From Paenibacillus sp. LHD-117 (GTDB lineage: Bacteria; Bacillota; Bacilli; Paenibacillales; Paenibacillaceae): a stretch of DNA of 64,000 bases. The DNA lies in assembly GCF_030929555.1 (NCBI RefSeq), contig NZ_JAVFVT010000001.1:62001-126000 (forward strand). Direction: 5' to 3'. Both the position numbers and the translations under genes were made by a program. Shown piece by piece: positions 25,367-35,707 of this stretch (position 1 is its first letter; each line of letters starts with the position of its first letter). The notes beneath the pieces were generated by a model that was not told the DNA's origin, ran no database searches, and was given only the letters and a program-made list of their open reading frames with translations.

Positions 25367-28258
25367 TTGATCATACGGAAGAAGAACTATGTTGCGGTCA
25401 TACTCGTTCTAATATTATTTTTTTTGTCCATTTGGGCGTTCTACCCTTCTAAGAATGGCTCCAATGATGGGCAGGTTCTTGCCATGGACGAGTTTGAGGC
25501 CGTTACGAACAATGAAGTCGAAGGCGGTTACGAACATTACTTGAATAGCCATTCGACAGCAAGCCGTCCGGATCAAGTCATCCGAATCGAGGGCGAAGAT
25601 TATGGGGAACATTCAGGTGCAGGATTCGATGTCGCAGCCGATTACAAAGGGTTAGACGGCCAAGCACTTTTGACGCCGGAGGAAGGAAGCGTCAGCTGGG
25701 AAGTGCCGGTCAATCAACCGGGCTTGTACAACATTCGAATTCATTATTTCCCTATGGAAGGGAAAAGCTCGGCTATCGAGCGAGAATTAACGATAAACCA
25801 GATTGTTCCATTCAAAGGTGCCGAGATCCTCTTATTCGACCGGCTTTGGGACAATCGGCACGATGAAGTGCAACAGGATAACAGGGGCAATGATTTACGT
25901 CCTAGACAGATTGAAAAGCCCGATTGGCAAATGGCTTCGTTCCGGGATGGCGAGGGCCGATATGAAGAACCTTATTCCTTCTATCTAGAACAAGGCATAC
26001 AAACACTTTCTCTGAAGTCGCTTCGCGAACCGATGGCGATTGACTATATCGAGTTATATCAGGAACAAGAGCTGAAGCCTTATGAACAGGTGGCCGCGGG
26101 ATATGAAGCGGCAGGGGTGAAACCAACACAAGACCAGTACATTCTGATTCAAGCAGAAGAGGCGAACCTAAAATCTTCTCCGACCTTGTATCCTGTATCC
26201 GACCGATCCAGCCCAACCGTTATTCCTTACGATGTGTCCAAGATTAGAGTGAATACAATCGGAGGACTCAATTGGAAGCTGCCTGGACAATGGATTGAAT
26301 GGGAATTCGAAGTGGAAGAGGATGGTCAATATCAAATCGCATTAAAGCGCAAGCAGGATCAACTTCGCGGAATATACGCTACGCGCAATATCATGATTGA
26401 CGGAAAAATCCCATTTGAGGAGATGAAGCAAATACGCTTCACCTTCGATCTGGAATGGAAAATGGATGTGCTCGGCGGGGAAGAACCCTATTTATTCCAT
26501 TTGACCAAAGGAAAGCATACGATTCGAATGATGGTATCTCTAGGAGATATGGCCCCGCTCTTAAGAACGATCGAGTCGAGCGTACTTGAGCTTAACGAGA
26601 TGTACCGCAAGATTCTCATGATTGCTTCCAATACGCCGGACCCTTATCGGGATTATCAATTGGAGAAGCGCATTCCGGAGATGACGGAAGTGTTCCAGGA
26701 GCAGGCCAAGATTATACAAAGCGTAGCCGATTATTTGGAGCAATCGACCGGGGAGAAGAGCGACAAGGTAGCTGTTCTACATTCCATGGTTCGACAATTG
26801 AATGACTTGGTGGCTTATCCGGAAACGGTTGCAAGGCGCTTGAATTCATTCAAAGTTAATGTCGGGGGTCTTGGAACCTGGATTCTGACGGTTCGTGAGC
26901 AGCCATTGACGCTTGATTATCTGGTTGTTTCTTCTCCTGGGAAGGAACTAGAGAGAGTAGAAGCAACATTCCTTGAGGAAGTTATGCACGAATTAGGTGC
27001 CTATGTCGCATCGTATACCGAGGATTATGACAGCATTGGCAATACTGCCGATTCGAATCGATCGGTTACGGTGTGGGTAACGACGGGCCGAGATCAAGCC
27101 CAAGTCTTGAAAGCATTAATCGACGATTCGTTTACGCCAGAGACAGGCATATCCGTAAATCTTAAGCTGGTTCCAGGCAACATTCTCTTGCCGGCTACAT
27201 TAGCAGACGAAGGACCGGACGTTGCACTTCAGATTGGTGAAGATGTTCCCGTCAACTATGCGATGAGAAGCGCTGCGGCTGATCTGACGCAATTTGCCGA
27301 TTACAAGGATGTCGCTTCTCGATTCCGCGACAGCGCCTTGGTGCCTTATGAATATGGTGGCGGCGTATATGCTCTCCCGGAGCAGCAGACATTTCCGATG
27401 CTATTTTACCGTAAAGACATTCTTGAAGAACTGGGCCTAGAGCCACCGAAAACATGGCAGGATATTTACAATATGATTGCCGTTCTTCAGAAGAATAATA
27501 TGGAGTTTTATTTGCCGCTTGAAGCGGCGAATGCAAACTTAGTGCCGAATGCGACTTTTGCCGCTTTATTGTATCAAAATGACGGTGAGTTTTATACGGA
27601 AGACGATCGGAAGAGCGCTCTGGATGCAGACGTATCAATGGAGGTATTCAAAAAGTGGACGCAGTTCTATACCAATTATAAGTTTCCACTAACTGCTGAT
27701 TTTCCGAACCGATTCCGCGTTGGAGAAATGCCGATCGGAATTGCCGATTACACGACGTATAACATGCTTACTGTAATGGCGCCTGAAATCAAAGGCCTGT
27801 GGGACTTTACGATTGTACCAGGTACTGAGTCGACTGACGGAGCGATTAATCATGCAGTTGCGAGCCATACGACCGGAGCTATGATGCTTGAGAATGCGGA
27901 TGACAAAGAAGCAGCTTGGGCCTTCATGAAATGGTGGACGGGCAAGGATATTCAGATCGCTTACGGACGAGAAATGGAAGGTCTTATGGGCGCAGCGGCT
28001 CGGTACCCGACCGCCAATATTGAAGCTCTCGAAGAGCTGCCTTGGCCAGTCAAAGATTATCAAAATTTAGAGAGTCAATGGCAATGGGTCAAGGGCATTC
28101 CGCAAGTGCCGGGAGGATACTTCACAGGCAGGCATCTTGATAATGCCTTCCGTAAAGTCGTGAATGGGAACGAGAATCCTCGCGAATCGTTGTCGGACTA
28201 TATTCTTTATATGAACGACGAGATCGAACTCAAGCGGAAAGAATTCAACTTACCGTAA
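25367..28258 (+). CDS. membrane-anchored solute-binding protein with N-terminal carbohydrate-binding-like domains
   Basis: 963 residues. An N-terminal membrane anchor (VAVILVLILFFLSIWAFYP), then two jelly-roll-like regions resembling CBM6/CBM35 modules (from about IRIEGEDYGEHSGAGFD, and again from ILIQAEEANL), a helical region, and from about residue 590 a solute-binding-protein fold (VWVTTGRDQAQVLKALIDDS ... LPEQQTFPMLFYRKDILEEL ... AAWAFMKWW). The usual binding protein is about 430 residues, so this is a fusion of polysaccharide-binding and transport functions. The TTG start at 25367 has AGGAGGGGA seven bases upstream; the frame is open to 25286 but that part is the hairpin. It may hold the polymer near the transporter. 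Confidence 0.85.
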   Translation: MIIRKKNYVAVILVLILFFLSIWAFYPSKNGSNDGQVLAMDEFEAVTNNEVEGGYEHYLNSHSTASRPDQVIRIEGEDYGEHSGAGFDVAADYKGLDGQALLTPEEGSVSWEVPVNQPGLYNIRIHYFPMEGKSSAIERELTINQIVPFKGAEILLFDRLWDNRHDEVQQDNRGNDLRPRQIEKPDWQMASFRDGEGRYEEPYSFYLEQGIQTLSLKSLREPMAIDYIELYQEQELKPYEQVAAGYEAAGVKPTQDQYILIQAEEANLKSSPTLYPVSDRSSPTVIPYDVSKIRVNTIGGLNWKLPGQWIEWEFEVEEDGQYQIALKRKQDQLRGIYATRNIMIDGKIPFEEMKQIRFTFDLEWKMDVLGGEEPYLFHLTKGKHTIRMMVSLGDMAPLLRTIESSVLELNEMYRKILMIASNTPDPYRDYQLEKRIPEMTEVFQEQAKIIQSVADYLEQSTGEKSDKVAVLHSMVRQLNDLVAYPETVARRLNSFKVNVGGLGTWILTVREQPLTLDYLVVSSPGKELERVEATFLEEVMHELGAYVASYTEDYDSIGNTADSNRSVTVWVTTGRDQAQVLKALIDDSFTPETGISVNLKLVPGNILLPATLADEGPDVALQIGEDVPVNYAMRSAAADLTQFADYKDVASRFRDSALVPYEYGGGVYALPEQQTFPMLFYRKDILEELGLEPPKTWQDIYNMIAVLQKNNMEFYLPLEAANANLVPNATFAALLYQNDGEFYTEDDRKSALDADVSMEVFKKWTQFYTNYKFPLTADFPNRFRVGEMPIGIADYTTYNMLTVMAPEIKGLWDFTIVPGTESTDGAINHAVASHTTGAMMLENADDKEAAWAFMKWWTGKDIQIAYGREMEGLMGAAARYPTANIEALEELPWPVKDYQNLESQWQWVKGIPQVPGGYFTGRHLDNAFRKVVNGNENPRESLSDYILYMNDEIELKRKEFNLP

Positions 28259-28279
28259 ATAGTCAGGGGGTGGAGGCCG

Positions 28280-29236
28280 ATGCAAGCAGAAACGACCCGT
28301 CAGGCCGTGTCGGATGTTATACGTCCTAATAAAAGGTCAAAGCTAGCGGAAATCTGGCGAGAGTTGAAGAAGAACAAACACTATTACATCTTGATGAGCC
28401 CATACATGCTTATCTTCTTCACCTTTACGGTTATACCGGTAGCCTTTTCATTGCTGCTCAGTTTTTTTTACTTCAATATGTTGGAGTTTCCACGATTTGT
28501 CGGATGGCAGAACTACTCCAGGCTGTTCCTGAATGACGACGTGTTCATGATCGCATTGAAGAATACCTTTATGTTTGCCGTCATTACAGGGCCCGTTAGT
28601 TACATCGCTTGTTTTATCTTCGCGTGGATTATTAACGAATTATCGCCGAAGGTGCGCGCGTTTATGACGTTGGTCTTTTATGCGCCATCGATTTCAGGCA
28701 ACGTATTCTTTATTTGGCTAATTGTATTTTCCGGAGACAGCTACGGCTATTTGAACGGATTTCTAATGGAATTCGGATTTATATTAGAACCCATTCAATG
28801 GTTAACGAACGAGAAATACATTTTGATGATCGTCATGATCGTCCAGCTATGGCTTAGTTTGGGTACGAGCTTCCTCGCCTTTATCGCTGGACTCCAGACG
28901 ATCGACAAGTCTATTGTCGAGGCGGCGGTTATGGATGGCATTAAGAATCGCTGGCAAGAACTGTGGTTTATTACGCTTCCTTCGATGAGACCGCAATTAA
29001 TGTTCGGCGCCGTCTTGCAAATTACCGGCTCATTGGCGGTAGCCGACATCTCCATTGCGCTAGCTGGATTCCCAAGCGTTAACTATGCGGCGCATACCAT
29101 TGTCACGCATCTAATCGACTTTGGCACCATTCGTTTCGAAATGGGATACGCATCCGCCATAGCCACGATCCTGTTCTGCATAATGATCGGATCTAACTTG
29201 GTGACGCAAAAACTGTTGAGAAAGATAGGTGAGTGA
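28280..29236 (+). CDS. sugar ABC importer permease (MalF/UgpA-like), first pair
   Basis: 318 residues, six predicted spans (ILMSPYMLIFFTFTVIPVAF to TILFCIMIGSNLV), EAA loop EAAVMDGIKNRWQELWFITL. CAGGGGGTGG precedes the ATG. Its stop overlaps the next start, so the two permeases are coupled. Confidence 0.92.
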   Translation: MQAETTRQAVSDVIRPNKRSKLAEIWRELKKNKHYYILMSPYMLIFFTFTVIPVAFSLLLSFFYFNMLEFPRFVGWQNYSRLFLNDDVFMIALKNTFMFAVITGPVSYIACFIFAWIINELSPKVRAFMTLVFYAPSISGNVFFIWLIVFSGDSYGYLNGFLMEFGFILEPIQWLTNEKYILMIVMIVQLWLSLGTSFLAFIAGLQTIDKSIVEAAVMDGIKNRWQELWFITLPSMRPQLMFGAVLQITGSLAVADISIALAGFPSVNYAAHTIVTHLIDFGTIRFEMGYASAIATILFCIMIGSNLVTQKLLRKIGE

Positions 29237-30114
29237 TTTTGGTTATGAAGTTGATGTCGTCATTCCGAACGTCCAGTAGACTGAACCGCTCGTTTACCGT
29301 GAGTTTCTTATTGTTTTTGTTTCTTGCTGTATTTGGCTGTTTTATGGCCTTGCCGCTGATTTATGCGGTGAATAATGCATTTAAGCCGCTCGACGAACTG
29401 TTTATTTTCCCGCCGAGACTTCTCGTTAATAATCCGACGCTAGATAATTTTTTCGATTTGGTTGCATTAATGGGCAATTCGTGGGTTCCGCTTACTCGTT
29501 ATATCGCGAATACGCTGTTGATCACCATCGCCGGCACGGTTGGCCATATCCTATTGGCATCGGCTGCGGCTTATCCGCTTGCAAAGTACAGATTTCTAGG
29601 TGCTAAGACTCTATTCTCGGTCGTCGTCCTGTCGCTTATGTTCTCGGGACACGTTACAGCCATTCCGAATTATATGGTCATGTCCTGGCTTGGCTGGATT
29701 AACACTCATGCTTCTGTCATTGTGCCATCGCTGGCGTTTCCGCTCGGACTGTTTCTCATGAAGCAATTTATGGAACAGATTCCCGATGCTTTGCTGGAAG
29801 CCGCCAAGATTGACGGGGCCAGCGAGTACCGGATCTATTGGAGTATCGTCATGCCGAACGTGAAACCGGCTTGGTTGACGCTAATGATTTTGCAGTTTCC
29901 GATGTTATGGGGAACGGACGGGGGCAGCTTCATTTATAGCGAGGATCTCAAGACGCTACATTACGCGCTCGGGCAAATCACGCTGGGAGGCATCGCCAGA
30001 GCAGGTGTAGGAGCTGCCATCGCTTTAATTTTGATGATTGTTCCCATCACGCTCTTTATCATCTCGCAAAGCAACGTCATTCAAACGATGGCTACTTCCG
30101 GGATGAAGGATTAG
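29233..30114 (+). CDS. sugar ABC importer permease (MalG/UgpE-like), first pair
   Basis: Partner of the preceding permease; EAA loop EAAKIDGASEYRIYWSIVMP and the family C-terminus. Start not certain: GTG 29233 overlaps the previous stop, and TTG 29239 and ATG 29245 are in the same frame and better spaced from AGGTGAG. Six membrane spans are evident. Confidence 0.9.
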   Translation: MILVMKLMSSFRTSSRLNRSFTVSFLLFLFLAVFGCFMALPLIYAVNNAFKPLDELFIFPPRLLVNNPTLDNFFDLVALMGNSWVPLTRYIANTLLITIAGTVGHILLASAAAYPLAKYRFLGAKTLFSVVVLSLMFSGHVTAIPNYMVMSWLGWINTHASVIVPSLAFPLGLFLMKQFMEQIPDALLEAAKIDGASEYRIYWSIVMPNVKPAWLTLMILQFPMLWGTDGGSFIYSEDLKTLHYALGQITLGGIARAGVGAAIALILMIVPITLFIISQSNVIQTMATSGMKD

Positions 30115-30130
30115 AAGGGAGCCGATCTCA

Positions 30131-31594
30131 ATGTTGAAGAACATCCAAAAATTAAAAGTAAGCATCGGGGTTGCACTGTGCTGCTTGATTGGTATGAGCG
30201 CGGGAGGGTCGTTAGCTTACGCTGCCGACGGTGATGCCTCCTATAATTATTCGTTCTGGGGGAATCCTGTCTCGGCGCCTGTTGCCTATCAGGGCACCGA
30301 GTTATTGACAGGTAATGGAATTGGAGCAGGTCCGTTCAAAGAACCGAGTGATCTTCATGTGACAGCAGACCATCAGATCTATGTGCTGGACTCCGGCAAT
30401 AACCGAATTATTGTTATGGATCAGCAATATAACTTGCTTCAAATCATCGATTCATTCGTTCGAGAAGGACAACAGGATTCGTTCCTTAGTCCTCAGGGAT
30501 TATTCGTCACGGAACAGAAGGACATCTTAGTGGCCGATACGGGCAATAAGCGTGTCGTACATCTTGATCAGAACTTGAATGTAGTGAAGATCCTGAATGC
30601 GCCACAATCGGAGCTATTGTCATCGAACTTTGATTTTCAACCCGTTCGGGTTGTGGTAGACAAAGCGCAGCGCATTTACGTCATGGCAATAGGAGTGTTC
30701 GACGGGTTTATGGAGTTTAACTCCGACGGCCAGTTTACCTCGTTTATCGGCGCAAACCGAGTATATGTAGATCCTGTCGAATTGTTCTGGAAGCGGTTGT
30801 CCACACAAGCGCAGCGCAGCCAGATGGTCATGTTTACGCCAACCGAATTCACCAATCTGGATATTAATGAAGAAGGATTTATTTATGCTACGAACGGAGA
30901 TTTATGGGGAGATACCATTAAGAAACTTAACGCCCAAGGGAACGATATTTTGAGACGAACAGGGTATTACGCCCCGGAAGGTGATATTTGGTACACAAGC
31001 GACATTGGTCCTTCTCGACTCATAGATATCGACGTCGGAGACAGCGAAATTTATTCCGTGCTTGACTCCAAGAGGGGAAGAGTTTTTACGTACAACGGCG
31101 ATGGCCACTTCATGTACGTATTCGGCGGGCTAGGGAACCGGCTCGGGGAGTTTAATACACCGACGGCCGTCGAACATATCGGAGAAGATTTCATTGTGCT
31201 AGATAAGGCGTTAGGAGAAATAACGGTTTTCGAACCGACATCGTATGGTCGAGTTATTAACGAAGCGGTTAGAAGCTACTATCGTGGCGATGAAGAAAAA
31301 GCACTCGAGCTCTATAACGAAACGATTAATTTGAATGCGAATCTGGAATTTGCATACGCAGGCATCGGCAAAGCACTGCTAAGGCAAGGTAATTACAATG
31401 AAGCAATGCGTTATTTTAAGCAAAGCTATGACCAGGAGAATTATTCGAAAGCGTTTTTGCTTTACCGTAAGCAAGTATTGAGAGAATATTTCCCTTCCAT
31501 TATGACCGGGATCGCGATATTGGCTGTCATTGCGTTCGCTGTGGGAAGATGGCGGAAAATAACGGGTAGAAAGAGAGGTGTGGAGATTGAATAG
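30131..31594 (+). CDS. NHL-repeat beta-propeller / TPR protein with C-terminal membrane anchor
   Basis: 487 residues. Signal peptide ending SLAYA; NHL repeats (PSDLHVTADHQIYVLDSGNN, PQGLFVTEQKDILVADTGNK and others, about 50-370) forming a propeller; one to two TPR units (YRGDEEKALELYNETINLNA, AYAGIGKALLRQGNYNEAM); a membrane span near the end (IMTGIAILAVIAFAVG) with a basic tail. It would therefore sit outside the membrane, anchored at its C-terminus. No catalytic motif. It lies between the two permease pairs and overlaps the YIP1 gene. This suggests an accessory scaffold of the transporter; its role is not established. Confidence 0.82.
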   Translation: MLKNIQKLKVSIGVALCCLIGMSAGGSLAYAADGDASYNYSFWGNPVSAPVAYQGTELLTGNGIGAGPFKEPSDLHVTADHQIYVLDSGNNRIIVMDQQYNLLQIIDSFVREGQQDSFLSPQGLFVTEQKDILVADTGNKRVVHLDQNLNVVKILNAPQSELLSSNFDFQPVRVVVDKAQRIYVMAIGVFDGFMEFNSDGQFTSFIGANRVYVDPVELFWKRLSTQAQRSQMVMFTPTEFTNLDINEEGFIYATNGDLWGDTIKKLNAQGNDILRRTGYYAPEGDIWYTSDIGPSRLIDIDVGDSEIYSVLDSKRGRVFTYNGDGHFMYVFGGLGNRLGEFNTPTAVEHIGEDFIVLDKALGEITVFEPTSYGRVINEAVRSYYRGDEEKALELYNETINLNANLEFAYAGIGKALLRQGNYNEAMRYFKQSYDQENYSKAFLLYRKQVLREYFPSIMTGIAILAVIAFAVGRWRKITGRKRGVEIE

Positions 31595-32213
31595 AGAACT
31601 GGTTAAATACCCGTTTTACCTCATCGTTCATCCCTTTAACGGTTATTGGGATCTTAAGTATGAAGCCAGTAAAAAAGCAAATCTCATTATTTCCTTCTTC
31701 ATTTTGTTTTTACTGGCCATAACGAATATCTTAAGCAGCCAGTACAGTGGATTTCTAGTCAACATTTATAATCCGAACAATATGAACAGCTTGATGGAAA
31801 TTATTTATGTGGTTGTACCTGTCTTGTTTTGGTGCGTGGCGAATTGGTCGCTTACGACGTTGATGGATGGAGAAGGAAAGTTTGTAGAAATCTTTACTTC
31901 GACCTGCTTTGCGCTGCTGCCGTTGGTTATCATTAACTTTCCGTGGATATGGCTCAGTAACGTTGTCTCGCTGCAGGAAACGGCCTTTTACTATTTTTCG
32001 AATAGCGCTGCCGTAATGTGGTCGTTGTATCTGTTATTCGTAGGCAATATGACGGTCCATCAATATTCTCCATCGAAAGCGATCGGAACCATACTCTTGT
32101 CGGTTGTGGCCATGGGCTTCATGGCATTTATCTGTATGTTGTTCTTTAGTTTGATTCAGGAAATGATGGGATTCGTATCGACAATCTATCAAGAGATCTC
32201 CTTGAGAAAATAG
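31587..32213 (+). CDS. YIP1-family membrane protein
   Basis: About 208 residues with five predicted spans, matching the YIP1 fold (KYPFYLIVHPFNGYWDLKYE start, then repeated hydrophobic blocks). The function of bacterial YIP1 proteins is not known. TTG 31587 fits the AGAGAGG site better than GTG 31578. It overlaps the end of the NHL/TPR gene and is followed after ten bases by the DUF5696 gene, so the three are likely made together. Confidence 0.82.
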   Translation: MNRELVKYPFYLIVHPFNGYWDLKYEASKKANLIISFFILFLLAITNILSSQYSGFLVNIYNPNNMNSLMEIIYVVVPVLFWCVANWSLTTLMDGEGKFVEIFTSTCFALLPLVIINFPWIWLSNVVSLQETAFYYFSNSAAVMWSLYLLFVGNMTVHQYSPSKAIGTILLSVVAMGFMAFICMLFFSLIQEMMGFVSTIYQEISLRK

Positions 32214-32223
32214 GAAAGGAGGA

Positions 32224-34776
32224 ATGAAAATGCAGATTGCAAGGTTATCCGTTCTAGCTGCATTTGCAATTGCAGCGCTTGTCTTCACCGGTTGTTCGGA
32301 TAGTTCCAATTCATCTGCCAGCGACGATAGCGTAATTGAGGCTTTCGTGAAGGGGAAAGCTTTATCAGCATCCTTCTCCGACCCTCGCTTATCGAGTATG
32401 AAAGGTATCGTCGAGAATGAACAATTAAGATTATTTGTTGAAGAAACCTCTGGCGTTATTGCGATTTTGGATAAAAGAAGCGGACAAATCTGGTATAGCA
32501 ATCCGCCCGAACGGGAGTCGGATTCCAACGCGGCAGGAGTAAACAAAGATTTGTTGTCCGCTCAAATGAAGATCGACTATTATAACAATTTCGGACAGAT
32601 GAACTCGATCAACTCATATACGGACGGCGTCGTTCATAAACAAATCGCATTTGAAGAATTACAGAATGGCGTTAAGGTATCCTATCAATTCGGCAAGGAT
32701 GAAGTATCGGCGTATGACCTTCCGAAAATGTTGAGCGCGGAGCGGTTCGAGCAGCTGTCGGATAAACTGGACAATACCGGGAAACGGGCGATTAAGCTAG
32801 CTTATCGCTTGGATAAAGAAACCTCGATTTACCAAAGAAATGACAGCGTCTTGCAAGGCATACAGCTCAACCGGGCGATCCAGGCATTCGAAGATGCGGG
32901 TTACTCGGAAGAAGATTTGGAGCAGGATATGGCGGAATTGAATTTCGTACAGGACAAACCCGCTCCGACTGTTTTCCGGGCTTCTATCGAATATATGCTT
33001 GACGGTGACAGTCTGGTTGTAAAGGTGCCGGTTTCCGAGCTTCAATATCCCGAAGAATACCCGGTAAATATGATATCATTCATGAACTTCTTCGGAGCGG
33101 GAGGACCGGAACAGAGCGGATCCATCTTTGTTCCAGACGGCTCCGGAGCTCTCATTCATTTTAACAATGGCAAGAACAAATATCCGGCATACCAACAATC
33201 GGTGTTTGGACAGGATCTGGCCATGAATGCGATCGAGGACGGCGTGAGGGAGCAACAGGTCAGACTTCCCGTATTCGGCATGATGAAAGAGGGCGGGGCA
33301 TTCCTTGGAATCATAGAAGAAGGCGCGTCTGTCTCTACGATTAGCGCGGACATTGGCGGGCGCTTGAATAGCTACAACTATGTCTATCCCAGCTTTTATG
33401 TCATTAACAAAGGACAACTCACGTTAAATGCAGGCGGGCAGGAACGGTCGTTGCCAATGTTCCAGGAGAATGTCATGTCAACGGATTATCAGGTTCGTTA
33501 CGCATTTCTGAATGGAGACGATGCATCCTATTCGGGTATGGCACGCTATTATCGTGATTACCTGCAATCAAGCAACGGACTTCCACAGTCCGATCCTGAA
33601 CGGAATGCAGAAGATCTTCCTTTCTACATGCAACTGATTGGAAGCATCTCGACAAAAAAACACTTCGCGGGTATACCATACAAAGCGCTTGAACCGTTAA
33701 CGACTTTCGAGCAGGCAAAAGAAATTCTGGAGCAGGCGAAGTCCCGGAATATTAACAATATCAAACTCAAGTATTCGGGATGGTTCAATGGCGGGCTTGA
33801 TCATGAAGTGCCGGATAAGATTTCGGTAGATCGGGCAATTGGAGGCAGCAAAGGCTTACGGAATTTCGCGTCGTATACCCAGTCTCAAGGGATCTCATTG
33901 TTCCCTGATGTTGCTTTATTAATAGCGAATACAGGGGATGGGTTCGATGAGAAAAATGATGCCTCGCGAACATTACGTGACGTGCCGGCAGACGTCTATC
34001 CGTTGAATCTTGCGATTAATAGACGGGACAGATCCAAGTCGCCCTCCTATGCCATTTCGCCACGCCTTGTAGGTAAATACACGGAGGATATGCTAAACGA
34101 CTTCGACGAGTATGAGACCGACGGCATCTCGCTTAGAGATCTGGCTGATAAATTAAACAGCGATTTCTTGAAAAATAAACAGATCGACCGTGCGGAATCG
34201 GAACGACTTTCCATTCAGTCATTGAAGCAAATTCACGAAGAAGGCCACGAAATTATGGCAGACGGAGGCAATGCTTATGCTCTCCCATATGTGACGGATT
34301 TAACGAATGTACCGGTTTCAAATAGCGGCTTCAAGATTGAAGACGAAGCCATTCCGTTCTACCAAATGGTCATACACGGCTTAATTGGTTATACGGGAGC
34401 ACCTTACAACCTTTCCTCGTTTACGGACGAAAGAGATTATGTGCTGAAAAGCTTGGAGTACGGATCCGGAGTCCATTTCGAATGGATCTATGAGCCGAAT
34501 TACAAGGTGAAGGATACGGAATACAACCAATTGTACGCCGTTAACTACGAGTTGTGGATCGATAAGGCTGCAGAAATCTATAGCCAGATAAATGAGACAC
34601 TTAAAGGCGTTCGCAACGATCCAATCATCGGACATGAGAAATTAGCGGACGGCGTGTACAAGACGGTTTACGGGAACGGAGACTATGTAATCGTCAACTA
34701 CAACGAAGAAGCGGTACGGATCGACGGCAGTACGGTCGAGGCCAAGAGTTATTTGACAGGTGGTGAACGATCTTGA
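32224..34776 (+). CDS. DUF5696-type lipoprotein
   Basis: 850 residues. Lipobox LVFTGCSD, Ser-rich tether, then a large extracytoplasmic protein. I recognise it as the DUF5696 type found in this Paenibacillus gene order. Features include a beta-rich N-terminal half with VEETSGVIAILDKRSGQIWY and a C-terminal half that looks barrel-like (NINNIKLKYSGWFNGGLDHE, GISLFPDVALLIANTGDGFD, EEGHEIMADGGNAYALPYVT), reminiscent of glycosidase folds. No catalytic pair can be assigned with confidence. AGGAAAGGAGG precedes the ATG. The stop overlaps the next permease start. Confidence 0.75.
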   Translation: MKMQIARLSVLAAFAIAALVFTGCSDSSNSSASDDSVIEAFVKGKALSASFSDPRLSSMKGIVENEQLRLFVEETSGVIAILDKRSGQIWYSNPPERESDSNAAGVNKDLLSAQMKIDYYNNFGQMNSINSYTDGVVHKQIAFEELQNGVKVSYQFGKDEVSAYDLPKMLSAERFEQLSDKLDNTGKRAIKLAYRLDKETSIYQRNDSVLQGIQLNRAIQAFEDAGYSEEDLEQDMAELNFVQDKPAPTVFRASIEYMLDGDSLVVKVPVSELQYPEEYPVNMISFMNFFGAGGPEQSGSIFVPDGSGALIHFNNGKNKYPAYQQSVFGQDLAMNAIEDGVREQQVRLPVFGMMKEGGAFLGIIEEGASVSTISADIGGRLNSYNYVYPSFYVINKGQLTLNAGGQERSLPMFQENVMSTDYQVRYAFLNGDDASYSGMARYYRDYLQSSNGLPQSDPERNAEDLPFYMQLIGSISTKKHFAGIPYKALEPLTTFEQAKEILEQAKSRNINNIKLKYSGWFNGGLDHEVPDKISVDRAIGGSKGLRNFASYTQSQGISLFPDVALLIANTGDGFDEKNDASRTLRDVPADVYPLNLAINRRDRSKSPSYAISPRLVGKYTEDMLNDFDEYETDGISLRDLADKLNSDFLKNKQIDRAESERLSIQSLKQIHEEGHEIMADGGNAYALPYVTDLTNVPVSNSGFKIEDEAIPFYQMVIHGLIGYTGAPYNLSSFTDERDYVLKSLEYGSGVHFEWIYEPNYKVKDTEYNQLYAVNYELWIDKAAEIYSQINETLKGVRNDPIIGHEKLADGVYKTVYGNGDYVIVNYNEEAVRIDGSTVEAKSYLTGGERS

Positions 34777-35690
34777 GGTTTGTATCGAAGCTCGGGACGA
34801 AACGACGGACATACGCGCAGCAGAAAGCGTTTTGGGGTTTTATGTATGTCTTGCCATGGCTGCTGGGGTTTTTGTTTTTTTTCGTCATGCCACTAGCGGC
34901 TTCCATGCAATACAGCTTGAGCAAGATCGACGCCAATGCGAGCGGGATGACGATATCGTTCATCGGGTTCCAGAACTACGTAGAAGCCTTGACGATAAAT
35001 ACCCAATTCAATCGCACGTTGACGGAATCCATCGTCAATATGGTTGTCAACGTACCGTTAATTGTCGTCTTCAGCTTATTCCTTGCCGTCTTGCTGAACC
35101 AAAAGTTTGTTGGAAGGGCATTTGCAAGATCCATCTTCTTCCTGCCGGTCATCCTGGCATCAGGTGTTATTGCGAATTTGGATACGCAAAGCCTGGTTCA
35201 AGCGGTAACGGAACAAAGCTCCGGTACGTCGGGAACTTTTAGCAGTGCTTTCAGTTCTTTTGAATTACAGAGAATCATGCTGAGAGCCGGCGTGAACGAG
35301 GACATCGTTCTATATTTAACAGGTGCAGTCGATCGAATTTATGAAATCGTAAGTCAGTCCGGGGTTCAGATTTTGATCTTCCTGGCGGGCATTCAGACGA
35401 TTTCTCCTCAACTGTATGAAGCCTCCAAGATTGAGGGAGCGACGGGCTACGAAGCATTTTGGAAAATTACGTTTCCAATGGTCAGCCCGCTTATTCTGGT
35501 CAATATGATCTACACAATAATCGATTCCTTCTCACGGAATACAATGACGGAGTTGATCATGGATACGGGATTTCGTACTTTCAATTTCGGGCTCAGTTCC
35601 GCAATGGCGTGGATCTATTTCCTATCGATCATGATTATTTTGCTTATTAGCACATATTTAGTATCCAAGAAGGTCTTCTACCAAGATTAG
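34773..35690 (+). CDS. sugar ABC importer permease (MalF/UgpA-like), second pair
   Basis: 305 residues with six spans and EAA loop EASKIEGATGYEAFWKITFP. The TTG start overlaps the TGA of the DUF5696 gene. It has a longer than usual extracytoplasmic loop (NLDTQSLVQAVTEQSSGTSG onward) of about 60 residues, which may contact the DUF5696, NHL or YIP1 partner proteins. Confidence 0.9.
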   Translation: MRFVSKLGTKRRTYAQQKAFWGFMYVLPWLLGFLFFFVMPLAASMQYSLSKIDANASGMTISFIGFQNYVEALTINTQFNRTLTESIVNMVVNVPLIVVFSLFLAVLLNQKFVGRAFARSIFFLPVILASGVIANLDTQSLVQAVTEQSSGTSGTFSSAFSSFELQRIMLRAGVNEDIVLYLTGAVDRIYEIVSQSGVQILIFLAGIQTISPQLYEASKIEGATGYEAFWKITFPMVSPLILVNMIYTIIDSFSRNTMTELIMDTGFRTFNFGLSSAMAWIYFLSIMIILLISTYLVSKKVFYQD

Positions 35691-35707
35691 AAGGAGAGGT
35701 GAGCATC

